Part shown: piece by piece, positions 1-6,879 of the stretch
Position numbering within the stretch: position 1 is the stretch's first letter
Layout: each line of letters opens with the position of its first letter
Assembly (NCBI GenBank): GCA_002451855.1
Contig: DKDS01000098.1
Location: forward strand, 800-15,448
Reading direction: 5' to 3'
DNA: 14,649 bases
Source of the DNA: Ruminococcaceae bacterium UBA6842
GTDB taxonomy: Bacteria; Bacillota; Clostridia; Oscillospirales; Acutalibacteraceae
Made by a program: the position numbers and the translations under genes
The notes under the pieces: model-generated
Databases searched by the model: none
The model's input: the letters and a program-made list of their open reading frames with translations, nothing else
What the model was told of the DNA's origin: nothing

Positions 1-11
1 ATCCGCAATTA

Positions 12-195
12 TAAAAACGCATTTCTGCGGTTTTACCGAATTTACACCGAGATGGCGTTACCTGAATCTAACGCGTCTGCCTATTCCGCCATACCCGCAT
101 ATTAAGTTTTCATCCTCTGATTTTTACACGGAGAGGACATCCGAGGCGGAGTCAATAACTTCAGATAAATCTTACTTACAGCTAACATTCACAAA
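12..195 (-). ncRNA. putative small RNA containing a tRNA-Leu-like 5' half
   Basis: A promoter at 228-201 would start an RNA near 194. It would end about 180 nt later at a weak hairpin plus T-run (about 35-12: AAAAC and GCA pair with TGC and GTTTT around a GAAA loop, then T). Within it, 98 to about 60 reads as the 5' half of a tRNA-Leu: acceptor strand GCGGGTA, then TGGCGGAATAGGCAGACGCG, which matches the intact tRNA-Leu at 12894-12980 in 16 of 20 positions, then an anticodon loop TTCAGGT (CAG). The expected 3' anticodon strand, T-loop and 3' acceptor strand are absent. Instead GCGTTA (74-69) pairs with TAACGC (60-55) around an 8-nt loop holding CAG. The leader can form TCCTCT/AGAGGA. It could be a decayed or interrupted tRNA, or a structured RNA of its own. 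I do not recognise a known family. Confidence 0.35.
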
Positions 196-200
196 TAGTT

Positions 201-228
201 ATTATACATATTTCATTCAAAAAGTCAA
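201..228 (-). promoter_or_regulatory. sigma-A-like promoter for the tRNA-Leu-like RNA
   Basis: Read on the minus strand, a -35 TTGACT (228-223) and a -10 TATAAT (206-201) are separated by 16 bp. It lies just downstream of rnpB and points to the left edge of the window, with predicted transcription start near 194. Confidence 0.6.
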
Positions 229-254
229 CCTTTAATTTGTCAAAACACAATTAA

Positions 255-620
255 GCGAGTCGGTCGATAAGCCGAGTTCTGTCGTGGACGGTTATCTATC
301 TCGACGCCGGATTGCTCCGTGCGCTCAAGCCGCTTTTCGTAACACGCCGAGCAAGCGTATCGTTACAGTCAGCGTTGCTCCGAATAGGGTTTACAGGATC
401 CCGACGTTCCCGTGGGACCGGTGAGCTCTTACCTCGCCTTTCCACCCTTACCGCAAACGGGCAGCCGAAGCCTTCAGTGGTAAAACCAAAGCCATTTGCG
501 GCGGTATATCTCTGTTGCACTTTCCCTAAGGTCACCCTCGGCGGCCGTTAGCCGCTATTCTGCCCTGCGGGGCTCGGACTTTCCTCAGATATTTCTATCC
601 GCAACCGTCTGACCGACTCC
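255..620 (-). rRNA. rnpB: RNase P RNA (rnpB), a catalytic non-coding RNA; listed under rRNA only to mark a stable structural RNA
   Basis: This is the catalytic RNA of ribonuclease P, which removes the 5' leader from pre-tRNAs together with the RnpA protein. The 5' and 3' ends pair as helix P1: GAGTCGGTC near 618-610 with GACCGACTC at 265-257. Conserved segments are visible in order: GAGGAAAGTCC shortly after the 5' end (complement near 577-587), GTGCAACAGAGATA in the middle, GGTAAGAGCTCACCGG, and ACAGAACTCGGCTTATCGACC before the 3' end. The layout with the GGTAAGAG segment fits the ancestral type A rather than the Bacillus type B form. Length of about 365 nt is normal. It has its own promoter. 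No strong terminator follows, so the 3' end may be made by processing. The most fitting class is ncRNA. Confidence 0.93.
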
Positions 621-625
621 CGTAT

Positions 626-654
626 ATAATAACACATTTTTCTTGATGTGTCAA
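626..654 (-). promoter_or_regulatory. rnpB promoter
   Basis: On the minus strand a consensus -35 TTGACA (654-649) and a -10 TATTAT (631-626) are separated by exactly 17 bp. The predicted start, near 619-621, is the first base of the P1 helix of RNase P RNA. Confidence 0.85.
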
Positions 655-697
655 AAGTATTTTACGGGAATAGTATATAATGTTTGGAGGGTGATTT

Positions 698-1777
698 ATG
701 GAAAAGAACAACTTAAAATATTTTTTAGCCGCAAATTCCTGCGAAGGCTTTTATTCTGTTTTTGATAAGGCTTATTTACCCGACGGTGAATGGCGATGCT
801 TTATTATCAAGGGCGGTCCCGGTACAGGCAAATCCTCATTTATGAAAAAAATTGCCGATTATGCGGAAAAGGCAGGTATTAAAACTTTGAGATGTCCGTG
901 CAGCTCGGATCCCGATTCTCTGGACGCGGTAATTTTACCGCAGAAAAAGCGCATTATAATGGACGGAACGGCACCTCACACGGTTGACCCGTCATACCCG
1001 GGCGTATGTGAAAAAATACTTAATTTCGGTGAATTTTGGAATGACGGCTGCTTTGACGGAAACGAAAGCAAGGTGATAAGCGCAACGGTTTACAATAAGG
1101 CGCTTCACCACACGGCGGCGCAGTATATAAGGGCAGCGGGAGAAATAATACTCGACAATTACAAAACCGCTCTCGCCTGTACCGACAAGTTAAAAACCGA
1201 GGAATTCGCACAGCGGCTTTGCCGAAAAACCATACCGATAAACAAAAATAACGTCTCCGGCAGGGAATGGATAAGATTTATCGGCGGAATTACGCCAAAG
1301 GGTATAGTTTCGTTTACAGATACAATTAATAATGAGGTAACGGAGAAAATAGTCATAAACGATTCCTACGGCAGCGCTTCAAATATAATTATGGAGCAGG
1401 TACGGGAATACGTGCTGAAAAACGGATATGAAACCATAACCGTAAAAAATCCGTTCTTACCCGGTCTTATAACCGACCATATCATAATTCCCGAGCTTAA
1501 AATAGCTTTTGTAACCGAAAACGATTATAACCGATTTGACGGTAAGGAAAGGCGGATACACGCAAGGCGGTTTGTTTCGTATTCGCAGCTGCATTTAAGC
1601 CGCGAAAGAATAAAATTCAATAAAAAGGTTATAAAAGAGCTTCTCTGCACAGCCTGTGAAACTCTTGCGGGCGCAAAAGCGGTTCACGATGAGCTTGAAA
1701 GCTATTATATTAACGCCATGGATTTTGATAAGCTTAATTTGTACTGTAAAGACTTTGCAAAACAGTTTACTAAGTGA
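698..1777 (+). CDS. P-loop ATPase of the PRK06851-like family, function unknown
   Basis: A 359-residue soluble protein with a clear Walker A motif, GGPGTGKSS, at residues 39-47, and a characteristic DGTAPHTVDPSYPG segment near residues 88-102. I recognise this combination as the PRK06851-type family of Firmicutes, annotated only as hypothetical ATPase; length is typical. It has no signal peptide or membrane segment, so it probably acts in the cytoplasm. The ATG is preceded by GGAGG at 686-690 with 7-nt spacing, which fixes the start. It is divergent from rnpB and monocistronic in this window: a palindrome begins one base after its stop, and the next gene has its own promoter. ATP binding is well supported; substrate and role are unknown. 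Confidence 0.85.
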   Translation: MEKNNLKYFLAANSCEGFYSVFDKAYLPDGEWRCFIIKGGPGTGKSSFMKKIADYAEKAGIKTLRCPCSSDPDSLDAVILPQKKRIIMDGTAPHTVDPSYPGVCEKILNFGEFWNDGCFDGNESKVISATVYNKALHHTAAQYIRAAGEIILDNYKTALACTDKLKTEEFAQRLCRKTIPINKNNVSGREWIRFIGGITPKGIVSFTDTINNEVTEKIVINDSYGSASNIIMEQVREYVLKNGYETITVKNPFLPGLITDHIIIPELKIAFVTENDYNRFDGKERRIHARRFVSYSQLHLSRERIKFNKKVIKELLCTACETLAGAKAVHDELESYYINAMDFDKLNLYCKDFAKQFTK

Positions 1778-1778
1778 T

Positions 1779-1808
1779 ATTTTACCGCCGCATATGCGGC
1801 GGTAAAAT
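1779..1808 (+). terminator. perfect 30-bp palindrome, probable terminator
   Basis: A perfect inverted repeat with no spacer, centred between 1793 and 1794. Each arm is ATTTTACCGCCGCAT. It starts one base after the stop of the ATPase gene and is followed by a weak T-rich tail (TATTTC). The A/T ends on both arms could support termination in either direction. It may instead be a protein-binding site. Confidence 0.6.
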
Positions 1809-1814
1809 TATTTC

Positions 1815-1843
1815 TTGAAAAAAACCTGCAAATATCGTATAAT
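1815..1843 (+). promoter_or_regulatory. promoter of the SDR gene
   Basis: A -35 TTGAAA (1815-1820) and a -10 TATAAT (1838-1843) are separated by 17 bp. The predicted start near 1850 leaves a leader of under 20 nt that contains the AAAGGGAAG ribosome-binding site. Confidence 0.8.
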
Positions 1844-1867
1844 GACCCTTAAAGGGAAGTGAATTCA

Positions 1868-2626
1868 ATGAAAATTGCAGTTATTACGGGTGCCTCCTCA
1901 GGACTTGGAAAGGAGTATGCATTTGAAACCGCAAACTGCCGCCGTGAATTGGATGAAATATGGCTTATTGCGCGGCGTGAGGATAAGCTTAAGGAAGTGG
2001 CAGAGCAAATCAGCAAAAAGGTGAGAATACTGCCGCTTGACGTTACAAAGGAAGAATGTATAAAGGAATATGCTTCCTTACTTTCAGAGCTGAAGCCCGA
2101 GGTTTCGCTTTTAATAAATAACGCCGGTTTCGGGAGACTCGGTAATTTTGACGAGCTGAGCGCCGAGGACAACGGCGGAATGGTTCGTCTTAACTGCGAG
2201 GCTTTGACCGTTATAACCTCAGTCACTCTGCCGTTTATGAAGGAAAATTCCGAAATTATAAACACCTGCTCCATAGCGGCATTTGCCCCTAACACAAGAA
2301 TGGCAGTTTACTGCTCCACAAAGGCATATGTTTTCAGTCTTTCAAAAGCGCTCCGCTCTGAGCTTAAGGACCGCAAGATTAATGTACTTGCCGTATGCCC
2401 CGGCCCTATGGACACGGAATTTTTGCCTGTTGCCGGCATTAATCCCGGCTCAAGCCATACATTTGATACCCTGCCCCGTGTAAATCCGTCCGTGATGGCT
2501 CGCAAATCGCTTAAAGCGTCCGCCGCAAAAAAGGGCGTATATACAAACCTTGCCTTTTATAAATTTTACAGGGTTTTGGCAAAAATACTGCCGCATAGCT
2601 TAGTAATGAAAATGTGCGGTGCATAA
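1868..2626 (+). CDS. short-chain dehydrogenase/reductase (SDR family)
   Basis: A 252-residue NAD(P)-dependent oxidoreductase of the classical SDR type. Visible motifs are the nucleotide-binding TGASSGLG at 7-14, NNAG at 84-87, N109, the catalytic S135 in CSIAAF, and the Y148/K152 pair in YCSTKAY, followed by PGP at 178-180. The catalytic tetrad is complete, so it should be active. Two basic residues after beta-2 (ARREDK, about 35-40) suggest NADP preference, which is an inference. The ATG at 1868 has AAAGGGAAG upstream; an in-frame GTG at 1859 overlaps that site and is less likely. It has its own promoter and a strong terminator, so it is monocistronic. The substrate cannot be predicted from sequence. 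Confidence 0.9.
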   Translation: MKIAVITGASSGLGKEYAFETANCRRELDEIWLIARREDKLKEVAEQISKKVRILPLDVTKEECIKEYASLLSELKPEVSLLINNAGFGRLGNFDELSAEDNGGMVRLNCEALTVITSVTLPFMKENSEIINTCSIAAFAPNTRMAVYCSTKAYVFSLSKALRSELKDRKINVLAVCPGPMDTEFLPVAGINPGSSHTFDTLPRVNPSVMARKSLKASAAKKGVYTNLAFYKFYRVLAKILPHSLVMKMCGA

Positions 2627-2630
2627 ATTT

Positions 2631-2666
2631 AAAAAGAAAGCACATAAATATGTGCTTTCTTTTTTT
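2631..2666. terminator. bidirectional intrinsic terminator between the SDR gene and plsY
   Basis: The inverted repeat AGAAAGCACATA (2635-2646) / TATGTGCTTTCT (2649-2660) is extended by flanking A and T runs to a 16-bp stem. T-runs on both strands let it serve the plus-strand SDR gene and the convergent plsY. Confidence 0.85.
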
Positions 2667-2723
2667 GCCTTATAATTTTTAAGCCTGTTACTAAAGCTTA
2701 TATACAATTCCGCTTAAAGTACC

Positions 2724-3347
2724 CTATACATGCCGTTTTAAAAATCGGCACAGCGGTACGGAAAAGCGGATTTTCTGTTTTTCCTCACGGCTTGCGAGAT
2801 GCTTGATTATTATAAGCGCAGAGATAATTCCCATTCCGGTTTTTATGCCGAACGGTTCAACCGCAAAAAACGCAATCACGGTTACAAGCGTATAAGCGGT
2901 GATACTGCGGTAATAGTTGGGCGAGACGACGACCGCAACCGAAAGGGTTATATAAACTCCCGCAAGTATAAGCACGGGAACAGCGTAAGGAAGAAGTCCT
3001 AATAGACAGCCGAACGATACCGCAATACCCTTTCCGCCCGTAAAATGATAAAATACCGAATAATTATGACCGAGCACGGGCGCCGCCATAACAAGCGCTA
3101 CACCGGGACCGGCATTTTTTGTAAGATAAAGATAAAGAAAAACGGGTATGAAGCCCTTAAACAGGTCCCCTACAAGCGTAAGTGTACCGCAGAGGAAGCC
3201 GCCGCAGGTAAAGGCGTTTGCGGCGCCGGGGTTTTTGTCCTTGCTTTTGCCTATTATATCCTTATTTAAAAGCGAACCGTAAATACGGGCAAACAGAATA
3301 CTGCCCGAAAAATAGCCGAACGCAAAAAAAGCAAATGTCAAAAGCAC
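2724..3347 (-). CDS. plsY: PlsY, acyl-phosphate:glycerol-3-phosphate acyltransferase
   Basis: An integral membrane enzyme that transfers an acyl group from acyl-phosphate to sn-glycerol-3-phosphate, giving lysophosphatidic acid, the first step of phospholipid synthesis in most Gram-positives (with PlsX). The family motifs are present: GSILFARI near the N-terminus, KNPGAANAF (motif 1, with AA where many members have STN or ATN), and GHNYSVFYHFTGGKG (motif 3). Several hydrophobic helices are evident. Start choice: an upstream in-frame GTG at 3359 would lie about 2 nt from the predicted transcription start, whereas the GTG at 3347 has GGGTGG 8 nt upstream and places the GS motif at residues 15-16 as in other PlsY proteins. 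That gives 207 residues. It follows addA but has its own promoter; read-through from addBA is possible because no terminator separates them. Confidence 0.9.
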   Translation of the reverse strand: MLLTFAFFAFGYFSGSILFARIYGSLLNKDIIGKSKDKNPGAANAFTCGGFLCGTLTLVGDLFKGFIPVFLYLYLTKNAGPGVALVMAAPVLGHNYSVFYHFTGGKGIAVSFGCLLGLLPYAVPVLILAGVYITLSVAVVVSPNYYRSITAYTLVTVIAFFAVEPFGIKTGMGIISALIIIKHLASREEKQKIRFSVPLCRFLKRHV

Positions 3348-3368
3348 ACCAATCACCACCCAACGAAG

Positions 3369-3397
3369 AGTATACTATTATTTAAGCCTATTGTCAA
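3369..3397 (-). promoter_or_regulatory. plsY promoter
   Basis: On the minus strand a consensus -35 TTGACA (3397-3392) and a -10 TATACT (3374-3369) are 17 bp apart. The -35 lies 6 bp after the addA stop codon. The predicted transcription start is near 3362. Confidence 0.85.
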
Positions 3398-3402
3398 ACA
3401 CA

Positions 3403-6400
3403 TTATTTTATATCAATTAACGCCGAGAGCGAGAAGGAATATATTGCCTTTTGCTTGACCTTTTTTTCAAAAATCTTTTGGCACGCCGCGGCATAAATCG
3501 AAAGCTGTTCGCCGTAAGCCTCCCTTAACTGTTCGGGGGCGTCCGTTCTGTCGGTTTTAAAATCAAGAACAACTATTCCGTCCTCTTCCTCAAACAGAAG
3601 ATCCACCGCACCCTGCACAATTACCGTTTCATTATCAAAACGGCTGTCAAGCGAGGGGTCTATTCTTTTTGCCGGAAGCTCGGTCAGGAACCGCATTTCA
3701 CGCTGAACATTTGGGGATCTTTTAATTCGGCTGAATATTTCGCTTGAAAAGAAATCGCCGAGCTTTTCCCTTGAAACGGCGTTTGCTTCCCTCTCGGTAA
3801 TATACTGCCATTCGTACAGGCGTTCAATTTCTTCTTCTATGTTATCCGCATTGTCGAAATTTATAAATTCCATAATTTTGTGCATAGCCGTACCCCGCTC
3901 CGTGGCGGTTATACCGCCGCCGCACATAAACGAGGGCTTTGCGGAAAAGGCGAATTTATCGCTTTCGGCTTTATTTGCAAGCGCGGAAACTGAGCTTTTT
4001 GATTCAATTCCGAAAAGCGGAGCGTACGGATATTCGTATGAAATCCTTTTTTTAAGCTCTGCCACAAGCCTTTCATCGGGTGAAAACCGTGTTTCGGGCG
4101 TTTCGGCTTCGCCGTCTTTTTCTTTGGGCTCGGTAATATTAATTTCAATACGGCTGTCTGTCGGTATCGGAATAATCCCGTTATTATCCGCCCTTAAAAC
4201 AGAGCCGTCGGGATGCAGAAGCAGTGCCGAAATAAGCCATTTTGCATACGAACGCTGTCTTAAAAACACCTCGTCCGCCGCGCCTGACGCCGCAGATAAT
4301 TCATATGCCGTTTCCGTCACCGTCTTTTCCGCATCGTTAAACGATGCGGTAAACAGCAGCTTATCCTGTGTTCTTGTCATAGCGACATACAGAAGCCTCA
4401 GCTCCTCCTCGGCGGAACGCCTGCGTATATCGCTGACTATTATTTCCCTGCCTACGGTTGTTTTTTTAACCTTTTCGGTCTCGTCATAATATGAGAAGCC
4501 TATCCCGAGCTCTGAATTATATATCGCTTTTGAGCGTGCGTCTGCGTCGTTGAACAGCGCTGCGGTATCCGCTATAATGCAAACGGGGAATTGCAGTCCC
4601 TTTGAGGCGTGTATGCTCATAATTTTTACACTGTCCGTCCCCAAGGTGACTGCCGCCGATCTCATACCGTGCTGTGACTGCTTAAGTATGTATTTGACAA
4701 ATCCGCCTATACTGCCCGAATTGTCCGCATCATACTGCTCGGCGTAGCTTATAAGCAAAAGCAGATTGTTTCTGCGGCGAAGACCGTCTTCCCCTGCCGA
4801 AGCGATATTAAGATAATCGGTTTTTGCAAGCAGGTCCGACACAAATTTCGCAAGCGGGCAGGTGACAGCCGAAAGTCGGTATTTTTCGAGCGCCGACATT
4901 ACCTTTGCCGCTTTTTGAGAGCCGTTTTCGGAAGCAAAAACCAAAGCCGAGTAAAGACTTCCCGAGCGCTTGCCTATTCTGAGCCTTGCCGTCTCATCGG
5001 CGGTAAATCCGAATATCGGGGACATTAAAACCGTCAGCAGCTCAATATCGGAGTCGGGATTGTCGATAACCTTAAGCAGGCTTAAAAACACCGCTATTTC
5101 CTTAGCTTCAGCATATCCCTCAACGCTGTATTCGGCAGGAACGCCGTTTTTTCTCAGCTCCTTGGCAATAACGGGCGCCTTATTCTTTGCGTTGCGCAAA
5201 AGAATTGTAAAATCGGAATACCGCGCGGCTCTGAGCGTATTGTCATCAGCCTTTATGCACTCGCCGGAATTTACGGTTTCCTTTATAAATTCCGCAATAT
5301 GCGCAGCTTCCGCAGCCAATCGCTCCTCCGCCGTACCCTTGATACTTAAAATATCAAACCGAACGGGCGGCGTATCGGTTTTCGGATATACCGCCGCGGG
5401 GATAAGCTTCTCCTCGTCGTTATATATAATACTGCCTGTTTTTTCGGTCATCATATTGAAAAAGAAGAAGTTTATAAAGTCGCAAACCTCCGGCTTACAG
5501 CGGAAATTAGCGCCCAAAATGATTTTTTTCGGATCATTTCCCCCTGCCGTCAAAACCGAAACGGCGGAATTTTTCTTCCTTAAAAAGTTTTCGGGGTTGG
5601 CTCCCCTGAAGCCGTAAATGCTCTGCTTTACATCTCCTACCGCAAAAAGCTTTTTACCTTTGTCCGACAGTATATAAAAGAGTGTATCCTGCAAATCGTT
5701 CGTGTCCTGATATTCGTCAACCATTACCTCATCATAATAGGATATAAGCTCATCCGCACCGTCTGTTAAAAGCTTAAGCGCCAGATGCTCGGTATTGTGA
5801 AAGGTAAATGTATTGCGCTTTGAATATTCCGCAAAAAGCCGTTCGTCAAATTCGGCAAGTATATCGGACAGTAAACCGACCGGCCCGCCCAGCTCCGATA
5901 ATTGCTCCGAAATTTCCTTTGAATCCGCATAAAAGATTTTAAGCAGCGTTTCACGGTCCTTTGAAAAATATTTCCAAGCGGTCTTTGCGGTTTTTGCGGC
6001 AGGCGAGCCCGAAAGTCCGTTTACCCTCGGCAGATTTCCGAAACAGATTTCCCTTGCCGCTTTAAATACAGCGTCCCAATCTCCTGTATCGGCGGCAAGG
6101 CGCAGTCTTTCGGCACAGTCCGCGGCAAGCCTAAAAGATTCCGAATATGCGGCATAAGCCTTTTCGTCCGCAAACAGCATATCCGAGGCAGAGGCTATCG
6201 CTTTTGTCCACCCGTCCGCAATATCCGCCGCCCTTTTTAACGCCGGAGCGTACCATTTGCTCTGTTTTGTAAAGCCGTCGGCAGAATAGCCATCCTTAAG
6301 CTCCTCAAACCATTTTTTCGGGTATGGAAGCTGACGGCTGTATTCGTAAATTTCCAATATAAAATCCGAAAAATCTCCGTCGTCATATTCCGCACCCACC

Positions 6401-6879
6401 GTATCAAGCAGCTTGAAAAACACGGGGTCGGATTTTTCGTAGTATTCCTTTAAAATTCCGCTCAGTACCGCCTCGTTTATCGGGCGGAGGGAATATCCGT
6501 CGCTCATTTTAAAATCGGGCGAAACTCCCGCTTTTTCAAAATTTTCACGGACAAGATCTATACAAAAAGAGTCTATCGTACATATTTTAGCACTGCCCAA
6601 AAGCCTTTTTTGCTTTAACAGCCCTATATCGTCGGGGTTTTTGCGGCATTCGCCGTCAAGCCGTTTTTCAATTCTTGTACGCATTTCGGCGGCAGCCGCG
6701 TTTGTAAATGTAACTATAAGCAGTCTGTCTGCGCTTACGGGCGAGGCCTTATCGATAATCCTGTTTATAACCCTTTCAACAAGCACCGCCGTTTTTCCCG
6801 AGCCTGCCGCCGCCGATACAAGGACATTTCCCTTAGTATCAATAGCTGATTGCTGTTCATTTGTCGGTTTGAATGCCAT
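3403..6879 (-). CDS. addA: AddA, helicase-nuclease subunit of AddAB
   Basis: The 1158-residue AddA subunit of the AddAB complex, which unwinds and resects double-strand breaks to load RecA. The N-terminal UvrD-type helicase has Walker A SAAAGSGKT at 22-30, DEYQDTN (motif II) at 388-394, QSIYGFRG at 419-426, and later SIHASKGLQFP and LLYVAMTRTQD. The C-terminal PD-(D/E)XK nuclease shows VQGAVDLL with D near 1093, VLDFKTD (D and K near 1106-1108) and QLSIYAAA. Length is typical and all key residues are present. The ATG at 6879 has GGGGGAGG with 9-nt spacing, and is better than an upstream in-frame codon at 6906. The gene starts 23 bp inside the end of addB, which points to translational coupling and one operon. 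Confidence 0.95.
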   Translation of the reverse strand: MAFKPTNEQQSAIDTKGNVLVSAAAGSGKTAVLVERVINRIIDKASPVSADRLLIVTFTNAAAAEMRTRIEKRLDGECRKNPDDIGLLKQKRLLGSAKICTIDSFCIDLVRENFEKAGVSPDFKMSDGYSLRPINEAVLSGILKEYYEKSDPVFFKLLDTVGAEYDDGDFSDFILEIYEYSRQLPYPKKWFEELKDGYSADGFTKQSKWYAPALKRAADIADGWTKAIASASDMLFADEKAYAAYSESFRLAADCAERLRLAADTGDWDAVFKAAREICFGNLPRVNGLSGSPAAKTAKTAWKYFSKDRETLLKIFYADSKEISEQLSELGGPVGLLSDILAEFDERLFAEYSKRNTFTFHNTEHLALKLLTDGADELISYYDEVMVDEYQDTNDLQDTLFYILSDKGKKLFAVGDVKQSIYGFRGANPENFLRKKNSAVSVLTAGGNDPKKIILGANFRCKPEVCDFINFFFFNMMTEKTGSIIYNDEEKLIPAAVYPKTDTPPVRFDILSIKGTAEERLAAEAAHIAEFIKETVNSGECIKADDNTLRAARYSDFTILLRNAKNKAPVIAKELRKNGVPAEYSVEGYAEAKEIAVFLSLLKVIDNPDSDIELLTVLMSPIFGFTADETARLRIGKRSGSLYSALVFASENGSQKAAKVMSALEKYRLSAVTCPLAKFVSDLLAKTDYLNIASAGEDGLRRRNNLLLLISYAEQYDADNSGSIGGFVKYILKQSQHGMRSAAVTLGTDSVKIMSIHASKGLQFPVCIIADTAALFNDADARSKAIYNSELGIGFSYYDETEKVKKTTVGREIIVSDIRRRSAEEELRLLYVAMTRTQDKLLFTASFNDAEKTVTETAYELSAASGAADEVFLRQRSYAKWLISALLLHPDGSVLRADNNGIIPIPTDSRIEINITEPKEKDGEAETPETRFSPDERLVAELKKRISYEYPYAPLFGIESKSSVSALANKAESDKFAFSAKPSFMCGGGITATERGTAMHKIMEFINFDNADNIEEEIERLYEWQYITEREANAVSREKLGDFFSSEIFSRIKRSPNVQREMRFLTELPAKRIDPSLDSRFDNETVIVQGAVDLLFEEEDGIVVLDFKTDRTDAPEQLREAYGEQLSIYAAACQKIFEKKVKQKAIYSFSLSALIDIK

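Noticed and set aside
1..60. Possible T-box antiterminator (GGTAAAACCGC resembling GGTGG-ACCGCG)
   Set aside because: The conserved AGGGTGG core is missing, no stem I motifs are seen upstream, and the stretch belongs to the small RNA with its own promoter; the similarity is too weak.
676..681. TATAAT just upstream of the ATPase gene at 698
   Set aside because: Its predicted start would fall inside the GGAGG ribosome-binding site and there is no -35 at proper distance, so it is not a usable promoter for this gene as placed.
3839..4489. Long open frames on the plus strand opposite addA and addB (for example 3839-4489, 4970-5617, 9437-9940)
   Set aside because: They lie wholly antisense to strongly supported addA and addB codons, have no ribosome-binding site or family resemblance, and show low-complexity Ser/Ala-rich content expected from the complement of such codons.
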